A stretch of 60,000 nucleotides of DNA from Takakia lepidozioides. Its lineage: Eukaryota > Streptophyta > Takakiopsida > Takakiales > Takakiaceae. The notes under the pieces were generated by a model. That model saw only the letters and a program-made list of their open reading frames with translations, was not told where the DNA came from and made no database searches. A program made the translations under genes and the position numbers. Numbering within the stretch: position 1 is the first letter of the stretch; each line of letters opens with the position of its first letter. Positions 52,647-60,000 of the stretch are shown piece after piece. Location of the stretch: positions 13,208,001 to 13,268,000 of the forward strand of contig CM060734.1 in NCBI GenBank assembly GCA_030704615.1. The letters are read 5' to 3'.

Positions 52647-53166
52647 AAGGAGGTGGAGAGAATGTACTCATAAGATGTTGTTTGCCACAGCCTTGTGCCA
52701 TTGACCCCGCGCCCAGTTTGAGCTGAACACAAAGGGGGACAGAACTTACCTCTGTCAGGGGCTGACGTGGGTAGTAAGACTTACCTTGATATAAAACATT
52801 GATCTGGGTTTTCCAGATATCCTCTAGAAATCCCTTCACACAAGCATCAATCTGCTGTGTGTGGTTTGCCCAATAACTAGGCCCCAAAAGGGCCTGGGCT
52901 TTTGGCTCAGCCTCGAGACTTTCAAAGTTGGTAATAAGAGGTACAGGCACAATTCCCTTGATAAATTTGAAGAGAGTGTCTCTCTGGTGAGAGGACCCCG
53001 GACAGTGAATCAGGAAATGAATATTGTCTTCGGGTTGCCCACACAACGGGCAATTGCACTCTCCCTTTCCTCCCTGCTTCTGTTTGTTGTTCAAAGGTAG
53101 GCTTCCCGCCCTGAGTTTCAATTTCAGTCTAGTGCCGAGAATGGGTAGACCCTTGAGGTCATTCAT
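52636..53166 (-). pseudogene. LINE 3' end with zinc finger, flanked by 16-bp direct repeats
   Basis: A 176-codon frame: LGTRLKLKLRAGSLPLNNK, a zf-RVT finger CNCPLCGQPEDNIHFLIHC, and helices to the end. It is the C-terminal part of a LINE ORF2 behind RT. The sequence AAGGAGGTGGAGAGAA stands at 52,647-52,662 and again at 53,185-53,200, which fits a target-site duplication around a 5'-truncated insertion of about 520 bp. No poly(A) is visible at the 52,663 side, which is unusual. A different family from 8,045 and 31,395. Confidence 0.75.
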
Positions 53167-53339
53167 GATGTCCTCCCCATGTCAAAGGAGGTGGAGAGAA
53201 AGGGAAGGGTATAGACAGAATTAAAAAATAGTGCATACTCGTCAGGGGCTAACATCGGTAGAAGGTCAACTTACTGCTAGTCTACAACTTCAGTGTTAGA
53301 CTCGTGAACGCAATGCAATCGCAAATGAATGTGATCTTG

Positions 53340-53625
53340 AAAGCTTCACCCCTTCCCGCATCCTTTGCTCATAGGTCTCCAAAGCCTCTATCTTGCACCC
53401 ATGCTTGACATATCTTATGATCGTCGACCACCAGTACGCTCTAAGACACCACATTTCACTCCATTTGCATCCTCGATGATGCTACATTGCAGTGTTCAGA
53501 ATGTTGTCTGGTACAATTCTAGCTTTGATGCTATCAGCATGGACCTCTTTGCCTTATTCGAGGTTGTCAGGCTCGTACATGCACTTCAAACACAAAAAAA
53601 CGTGATGTGGTGGAGCTCGAAAGAA
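53340..53625 (-). pseudogene. PPR fragment, antisense
   Basis: Minus-strand words KEVHADSIKARIVPDN and ILNTAM, followed by a CKW ... ETYEQRMREGVKLS stretch, correspond to one PPR repeat pair and match the style of 41,000-42,200. Frameshifts and missing pieces make it a clear pseudogene. It stands between the LINE tail and the ParB/methyltransferase-like gene. Confidence 0.65.
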
Positions 53626-53875
53626 TCAAACCTTGTCATCTACTCATATGTCTTGAAGACACTCTTACTAGATATACCTGTGTTTTTTAAATCCCCCATC
53701 ATAATATCCCAATGATCAAACCCTAAACTTGGTGGACGATGCTCCCGCACCCCACATCACACACCTCACTTCACACTTAATAACATCCCTCTCTTCCACT
53801 TCTCCCTTCCCTTACCTTTATATATCCTCAAATCATAGTATTTCAAATTTAAAAGTATAAAAGTTTTTATATTTT
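53626..53875. other. No gene seen
   Basis: AT-rich DNA up to the truncated 3' end of the methyltransferase-like gene. Confidence 0.3.
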
Positions 53876-56800
53876 ATTGCTGAATCTCCATCTGGAATAT
53901 CCAAGATGATCATGTCGCAAGACCACTCGGTGACTTTTCCACCCCTCCTACAATCCTTCCCTGCACACACCTTCTCAAAGAACGAGACCATCTTTTGAAA
54001 CCCAGGGGTGTCGGAAGGCTCTTCGGCAGCTGCCTTCTTCAGTGCTCTGCTCTTCAGCCCCTCCATGGACCTGATGTATGCCAACTTGGCTGCCCGCCCA
54101 TCCAAAGCCGCCAAGAAACTCTCATTCACACACTGCACTACTGTTTTTGGCTCCACTTTCGGCCTCTTCATTTCCACCGGCTCGAAAAAGGTGCCCCCCC
54201 GGGGGGTTGAAGAGTGTCTTCTTTGCTCAGCCTGTTCTCATCCCTTTCGTGACAACGGTGGCCGCAGGGGATTTAGGCTGTGTTTCGGGGGGTGGGCTGG
54301 TTGCAAATTCTCCATCGAAGCCCTTTTCTTCACCCTCTTCCTGTTCTTTCTGTTTCTGCTTCTTCGTCTTCTTGGGTGTCACAACTGCTACTCCTTGCTG
54401 GCGAGTCCTCTTCTTCGACCCCTTTTGTTGAGCCTGCACAGCTGCATCCACCGTCTTCTGTGCCATTTCAGCTGCCTTTCTGGATTCTTCCAGAGCAGCA
54501 ACGTCCTTTGTCTTTTCAGGCCCAGCAGGGACACGTATTTCCCTTCTCTTCTCCTTCGCTTTCGCATGCAGGTCTTTCTCCGATTTGTCAACAAGTCCGC
54601 TAGACATGTCCAGGTACCAGGGGCATCCAGCGAGATGAGATGCATGTCATTGTTTCTGCATCTCTGATGTGTAGACACAGCTTGCGCCCGACACGGTCCA
54701 AGCCATGAAAAACGGGGGCTCTTGCGCCAGGGCCCCTATCTTAAATAGCAGGTATTTCATATACCTGCAACACACACCACATGCATCAGTACAGATTTTG
54801 AAGAATGTATCCGCAGAGTGCAACCAAAAACATAAAGTGCGAATGCGGTGCCGCATTTCCCAGACAAACCTCATATCCCAGGTTTTGCATACAACGGGAG
54901 CTGGGCTTTACCTGTACACAATTCGCATTGCTACTTTTCCCGCCCCCTCCTGATGTGTATACTCCACGCTCTTTCTTGTTGTCTGCAGCTCCCTGGCGAA
55001 GAGGTTGTCCTTGTACGCACATCTGAAACGTATCACGTACTCTTCCAATGTCTGTGTTCCATCCCATTTGACGTACAATTCGAACGAATTTGTATGGAGG
55101 ATGACTTGCTCCTTCGCATTCGTCATTACCTGCGTTTCCAACATGCATTATCACATAGTCGTTCATGGAATTCATGCCAGCAAAGCAAATGGGGGGAAGT
55201 ACCTTGAATTACTTGGAACCACCAAGTCATGCGGTTGAGCCAGACATCCACTACAGGGTCGAAAACTTCGAGTGGAAAAGACTACATGGTCCTTATACTC
55301 TCCGATGCATTCCAGATCGACAACCACCTTGTCTGCCATTTCCGATCCAATGTTAGGAGCAGGAAGTACATACGCTATTGCTAGAAAGGAAATTCAGTGC
55401 AGTGCAACCTCACCTTCTCTTTCGCCTCCACACATGCCGTTGAGAGATGATGTAGTTTCTCCAACTGCATGGTCGGCTCCATGGCCCGAGAATAATGTTT
55501 TGCAATCTCGGGGATGAAGTCCTTTCCGAGAGCCGGATCTGCAATGGCCACCAGCTTCACAAGCTTTGACTTGTATTTGGTTCTGGACTTCACCCTGGCT
55601 TCCCACTTCCGTCAATGCCTGCAATGTTTTGGACTGCCCCTCAGTTTCCATGAAGAAGCGTTTGGCATGGGCCAAATCCAGCTTGATGTTTGACTGCAAA
55701 GAACAACATATAGAAGCATTATATAAGATCCATGTGGACAGATGACTGGAAATTGGGGAAGGATCAGGAGAGGAAAATGGGAGGACGACTTACTTCGTAT
55801 ATCACCTCTACCATTCCATCCATAGTGAGCCGATACCATGTCCGGTCTGTTTTAGCCATGGCTTTTTTAATGAGCTCGGGCTCCAGCATTTTGGCAAACA
55901 TGTGCGGGTCAGTGAGACCAATTTTCCTCACCCTGTATAGCATATGTGCCATATGGGTATGCACGTACGCATTTTTCAGTGACCCTGCAAGGCCCACTCT
56001 CCAATTCAGTCCACTGAAGGGCGGAAACAGAACTGATTGGAAAAAGGAATGCGGCACTGCATTTCGGATCTGCATGGGAGGGGATGAGAATCTCACGAGT
56101 TCAGGTCCGCCATAGCATTTTTGAGCAGGGAGGAGTCTGCCGCCTTCACCTTGAGGATGACACACTCCACCATGTAATGCTAGCCAATTTGCTTGGCATG
56201 GTTCTGCTTGATGTACTCCCACTAGGCAAGAAGTCGGTGATTCCCATCCCACACAAAAAACATTTTGCCCGACATATGGCCGAAGTCTGGATCACCCTTC
56301 AGCATTGTCTCGAATTCGTCGTTGCGAGTGTGCCAGTGGGTATCCCATGCTGACAATTCTTCCGCAGTGGGTCCATGAGTTTCGCCGTCCTCATTCTCAA
56401 TGGAAACGTAGAAGGCGGGAGAACCCAAACGATACCCTTCTCGAAATGCGAACTTGAGCTTATCCACATCTCCTGGAAGAGCCTGCCTGACGATGGGGAG
56501 GGAGACCATGCGACAGAGTGGAATTCAAAGTGTCCGTTGGAATACCCTGCTGCCCAGAACTTTGCCAATACTGCTGTGTGTCTCCTCCAACATTGTATCC
56601 GCTGCACTTTGGAATTCCTCCGGAGACATATCTGCAGGTGGCGGTAGGGGCTGAGCAGATGGAGCATCCCCAACTGCACCTGTAGTCTGAGGAATATATG
56701 CGGGCAATTGTCGCATTTCAGAGGCCTCATGCGGGCCTACAATATTTTGAAGTTCTTCCACAATGGCCACCAACATCACCTGTCTCAAAATCAAGCAGGA

Positions 56801-56889
56801 ACGGGGCTTCAGCTCGTGGAACCGGTTTTGCGGGAGACTGCTCTACCCTCCCTCTGATTGTCTTCTGCTTCTTAATCTTTGCAGGTGAA
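53876..56889 (-). pseudogene. Multi-exon gene with ParB-like and methyltransferase-like motifs
   Basis: Read right to left. Basic leader (PSPAKIKKQKTIRGRV); VMLVAIVEELQNIVGPHEAS and DMSPEEFQSAADTMLEE; a ParB/sulfiredoxin-like motif GKMFFVWDGNHRLLA with VECVILKVKAADSSLLKNA; SGLNWRVGLAGSLKNAYVH; TWYRLTMDGMVEVIYE. Introns follow with good borders: donor GAA/GTAAGT near 55,790 to TTTGCAG near 55,694; AAG/GTGAGG at 55,413 to GGCAG near 55,336; TACAG/GTAAAG near 54,913 to GTTGCAG near 54,765. Later exons: VILHTNSFELYVKWDG, FFMAWTVSGASCVY, a Lys-rich coiled part (54,607-54,227), QCVNESFLAALDGRAAK, and CDMIILDIPDGD, where the copy ends at about 53,880. Stops TGA 56,527-56,525, TAG at 56,224-56,222, another TAG near 56,180 and a TGA near 54,660 break it. 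The second family member at 16,912-18,287 supplies the missing end. Role unknown; DNA modification is a guess. Confidence 0.6.
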
Positions 56890-57932
56890 GGTCCCAATAG
56901 TACCCCCGAGTTCACGCAGAAAGTACATTTTTCTGGATTCAGACCAAGACCTCTCATCCTGCATCTGGCCAAACATAATTCCAACTTCTGCAGGTACTCA
57001 TTCTTAGAGTTGTACACACTGAAGTCATCTAAGAACACTTGCATGAAATCATCCAAATACTCATGGAAAGATTCACTTATCACCCTTTGGAAAGTTGCTG
57101 GTGCATTACAAAGTCCAAAAGGCATGACTTTGTATGCATAAACACCCCAGTCTGTGATGAAAGGTGTCTTTCCTTGCTCTTCTTCCACCACTTGCACTTG
57201 GTTATACCCACTGAAGCCATCCATGAATGAGTACATCTCATGGCCTGCCACAGTGTCCAGTAAAGCTTCTGTAAATGGCAAAGGAAATGGATCTTTCTTT
57301 GTACAAGCATTCAATTTCTTATAGTTCACACAAACTCTCAGTTTGCCATTCTTCTTGGGAACTATCACAATGGGTGATAGCCAAGTTGTATACTCTATCG
57401 GGTATATGAACTTAGCCTCAGCCAACTTCTTGATCTCTTCCCCAACCTTCTGTGCATAGTTAGGATTCATCCTGTACCTTGCCTGTTTTATTGGTACTAA
57501 CCCTGGTTCCAGTTCAATCTTATGCTGGCAGATCTGAGGTGGTATCCCTTTCAGATCCTCATAGCTCCAAGCAAATACATCTTTGTATTTGATGAATAGG
57601 CTCTTAGCTTCCTCAAAGAATTCTGGCTCCAAGTCAGCCCCTACTTTCACCATTCTTAGTTCCTCCTCAGTTCCCACATTCACTTCTCTCACCTGCTCTT
57701 CAGCTGTGATTGTCCATCCAGCCACTACTTCATCCTGTAAACTCACGGTGGCTGGTTCTTCTAGGATTTCTATTTCTCCCTCTCTTTCTTCATAGAAATG
57801 TGGTGGATAACTACTTGTTTCCCCCTCAATTGGTGTTGTTGTTACTGCACCACAACAGATACCTTTAAAGCAACTCAGACCTCCCAGTTGCATTTCTGCA
57901 ACCTGCTCCCACTCTGGGTGTGCAGCAAACAA
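56890..57932 (-). pseudogene. Gypsy reverse transcriptase
   Basis: Long open frame: linker (LFAAHPEWEQVAEMQLGG, acidic stretch), YKDVFAWSYEDLKGIPP, PIKQARYRMNP, WLSPIVIVPKKNGKLRVC, VNYKKLNACTKKDPFPLP, YSFMDGFSGYNQV with the first catalytic D, VMPFGLCNAPATFQRV, and VFLDDFSVY with the D-D pair. Reads straight into 48 codons of foreign sequence after 56,890, forming a chance fusion. Polymerase motifs complete up to the thumb. Confidence 0.9.
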
Positions 57933-57969
57933 GGTAGCTTTCTGCTCCTCATCAAGTCCTCCCCTCCAG

Positions 57970-58608
57970 TCATACTCCCTGACTCCACGAGGTCAGCCTA
58001 CTAGATTTCTTAGTGGTGACCTGTATCTTGTGCTTCCCATCATGCACAGTCAGTAACTGGGAATTCCAGTCATGGAATACCCTGGCATGTTTCAGCCATG
58101 GTCGACCCAACAATAAGGAGTAAGCTTCCCTGACATCATCCATTTTCAACACAGTCACTGTGATCTTAAAGATCATCTTCTGAATTTGTATCTTAACTCC
58201 TCTTATCAAGCCTAACGGCTGTACACTCTTTTGATCTGCCATTGTTACTGTGAATGGGGCTGGTTTCATGTTACTTAGACCAAGCTTCTGCCTTAACTGG
58301 TCTGTCATAATATTCACTCCCGAGCCTCCATCTATCAGTACATCAGTAAAGTCTGTGCTTCCAATTCTCAACTGGATTACTGGCATAGAATCATCAAAGT
58401 CCATGACTGTTTCTCGCCCTTCAGGCTTCAATTTATAATTTGTCACCTTGTTGTTCAGGTCTGTGTTCTCTGTCACATGAGCAATCTGATTGATTGCTTG
58501 ATACAGCCTGTGCCTACAATGAGGTGCCTCAGCCAATAGCTGTCCAATGGTAATCTCAGCTTTGGACTGGCATACTACTTCAGCCAAAGTCCCTTCATTA
58601 CCCTGCAC
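57970..58608 (-). pseudogene. Gypsy protease
   Basis: 212 codons with KAEITIGQLLAEAPHCR, MPVIQLRIGSTDFTDVLIDG followed by GSGVNIM (active site D-G-G-S), MADQKSVQPLGLIRGVKI and YSLLLGRPWLKHARV. Retropepsin of the gypsy polyprotein. The D-G-G-S site is also seen in copy B, so it is a family trait and not a mutation. Separated from gag by a single TAA at 58,623-58,621 where copy B has a sense codon, and from RT by a one-base shift near 57,990. Confidence 0.88.
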
Positions 58609-58620
58609 TTGTGCAGCTTC

Positions 58621-59577
58621 TTACTTCACTTCATCTTCACCCTCTTCATCTTCTCTATCAATGTCAGAAGAATCTGCCATATGGATATCAGTATTCTTCT
58701 GCATTTCCCTTATGGTATCAGCCACTTCCTTGTGCAGTTCCTTCTCATCTCTCCAAGCCTCATCATCTTCAGGCACATCACTGTCATCTTCATTTATATC
58801 TTCTTCCTCATCCACTGGAGGTATTAGTTTAGCTTTGCTTCTGGTAACTATCATTGTATCTACTTCTGGCACAAAATATGGCCTAACCATGTGAGCTGCC
58901 ACCACTGGGCCTTCATTCACAGGAGCTCTCATCTCATTCTGGTGTCTGATCCAGAATGGACAGGCTGCTTTGCGATGTCCTGCCTGGTTACAATCGTAAC
59001 ATAGTTCTTCACGATTGGGTCCTCGCCTTTGGTCTGTTCTGGGATTATTTCTATAATCTTGATTCCCTGGCTGGTAATTCCCCCTTGGATTACCCTGATA
59101 GTTGCCTCTGGGATTGCCTTGGTAATTCCCTCTTGGATTACCCCTCCCTGCCATTCCATTGTTATATCCATCAGGCCTACCATAGTGGTCATGTTCATTG
59201 TTTCTTCTTGGCTGGGGCTGCACTTGATGCACCCTTACTTGCCTAGGTTCTCTTGCAGCTGTCCTTCTGTTGTAATAACAATTCTCAATAGAATGGTTAT
59301 CCATTTTACAGATAGTACAGTGTTTCTCCTTCATGTGGCATTCAGCTGTGGTATGGCCTTCATTCTTGCATTTTGCACACCAAACACCCTTCCTCCAATG
59401 TGTTGCAGCCTCTGTGGCATACTTCTTCAAGATTTCCTCCAGTCTTTTCTCATAGTTGTCCCTCTTGAACTTTTCCTTCTTCTTGCTCTTGCTCTTCTTC
59501 CTCATCTTCAGAGTCCTCATCCTCCCTTTTATCTCTCCTGAGCATTCCCAATTGCTCAATTCTGTTGGCTGTTTCAA
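58621..59577 (-). pseudogene. Gypsy gag zinc-knuckle region
   Basis: Basic/acidic start, then three CCHC knuckles: CAKCKNEGHTTAEC, CTICKMDNHSIENC and CYDCNQAGHRKAAC. Between the second and third is a Gly/Asn/Arg region with GNPRGNYQ repeated three times (near 59,135-59,070). The first part of this frame overlaps the gag frame 59,953-59,450; the real switch is a frameshift in the purine-rich tract near 59,475. RNA binding for packaging. Ends with an acidic linker to the protease. Confidence 0.88.
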
Positions 59578-60000
59578 ATGCCTCCTCCACTGTATTATGG
59601 GGTAGCATATCCTCTTTCTTTTGTAATTCAGGTCTTAGTCCACTCACAAACCAGGTCTTCTGTAACCCTGGTGCTGGTACAACAACCAGCTTTTTCATCA
59701 TTAACTCCATCTTTTCCATGTACTCCTCAACAGTTTCATGCTTCATTTGCCTTAACTGTTGCAAACTCCTATACACTTCATCCTTAGTTTTGCTTGTCCT
59801 GAACCTGTTTTGGAATGTTGTACTAAGGCCATTCCAGGTTAGGAAATGATTATTAGGAAATCTTGCATACCATTCACTTGCTTTCCTGATAAGTGAACAA
59901 GGAAACAGTCTCATCTTGGCATCATCGCCATTCTCATTGTTCACAATACACATGTGCTCAAATTGGCTGATGTGTACATCATGATCCCCTTTCCCTGCAT
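59450..60000 (-). pseudogene. Gypsy gag capsid region, partial
   Basis: From the window edge: GDHDVHISQFEHMCIVNN, AKMRLFPCSLIRKASEWYAR, LTWNGLSTTFQNRFRTSK, SLQQLRQMKHETVEEYMEK, VSGLRPELQKKEDML and TVEEAFETANRIEQLG. This is the retrotransposon gag domain (A-x-x-W-Y ... W-x-x-L-x-x-x-F-x-x-x-F). The start lies beyond 60,000. Ends in a Glu-rich tail made by the frameshift near 59,475. Confidence 0.88.

Larger units (their letters stand above)
56890..60000 (-). mobile_element. Ty3/gypsy element, gag to RT (cut by window end)
   Basis: Same family as copies A and B, in the best state of the three. Order from the right edge: gag, zinc knuckles, protease, RT. It breaks off at 56,889 in the RT after CVNSGVLLG, where the ParB/methyltransferase-like gene begins on the same strand, so the rest of RT, RNase H and integrase are missing or beyond an insertion. 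Frameshifts lie near 59,475 and 57,990 and a TAA at 58,623-58,621. The 5' LTR, if any, is outside the window. Confidence 0.88.

Noticed and set aside
56222-56509. Bacterial partition locus or contamination, because of the ParB-like motif
   Set aside because: The gene has spliceosomal introns, a second copy in the window, and is embedded in plant-type gypsy DNA; no ParA, parS or prokaryotic operon features are present.
56727-56890. Genuine fusion of gypsy RT to a lysine-rich C-terminal domain
   Set aside because: The joining point is the homology breakpoint of the gypsy; the following residues belong to the start of the ParB-like gene, so the fusion is accidental.

Overview
This is a repeat-dominated nuclear segment from a eukaryote of the green plant lineage. 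The evidence is a plant-type SAM-domain gene with a spliceosomal intron, PLS-type pentatricopeptide (PPR) fragments, a BED/DUF659/hATC transposase, a RING-H2 gene and several plant-like Ty3/gypsy elements. A Dualen-like LINE, a gypsy pol carrying a cytosine methyltransferase, and a gypsy integrase ending in a PHD finger lean towards a charophyte alga (Chara-like). A fern, lycophyte or bryophyte cannot be excluded from sequence alone.

Layout. 1-288: antisense LINE endonuclease piece. 2.9-4.9 kb: RING-H2 gene bracketed by short palindromes. 6.1-7.9 kb: palindrome-rich DNA and a 0.5 kb direct duplication. 8.0-11.5 kb: 3' half of a Dualen-like LINE (chromodomain, RNase H, zinc finger, RLE-like nuclease). 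11.5-19.0 kb: two incomplete copies of one gypsy family, with zinc-knuckle and coiled-coil reading frames between them; the second copy is split by a foreign methyltransferase-like gene fragment. 19.3-20.6 kb: decayed SWIM zinc-finger gene. 22.0-29.4 kb: a gypsy element on the minus strand encoding gag, protease, a DNMT3-like C5 methyltransferase, RT, RNase H and integrase plus PHD finger. 33.4-39.0 kb: a hAT-type transposase gene flanked on both sides by arrays of the palindrome GCGACCGCC/GGCGGTCGC. 39.0-40.6 kb: RT half of the LINE. 41.0-42.2 kb: PPR pseudogene. 43.2-44.9 kb: second chromodomain LINE piece. 45.1-45.8 kb: gypsy remnant. 49.1-51.0 kb: the most gene-like locus, a two-exon SAM-domain protein. 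52.6-53.2 kb: LINE tail with 16-bp direct repeats. 53.9-56.9 kb: decayed multi-exon gene with a ParB-like motif at one end and a methyltransferase-like motif at the other. 56.9-60.0 kb: gypsy gag-protease-RT on the minus strand.

Almost every mobile coding region is broken by in-frame stops or frameshifts; many of the stops are what C-to-T or G-to-A changes would give. The most original signals are (1) the hAT element with palindrome arrays, together with an unrelated palindrome family bracketing the RING gene; (2) the two-copy ParB/methyltransferase-like gene family found inside gypsy elements; (3) the retrotransposon-borne DNMT3-like enzyme; and (4) a LINE family that appears to combine two endonuclease types with a chromodomain. 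No tRNA, rRNA, CRISPR array or telomeric repeat was seen.
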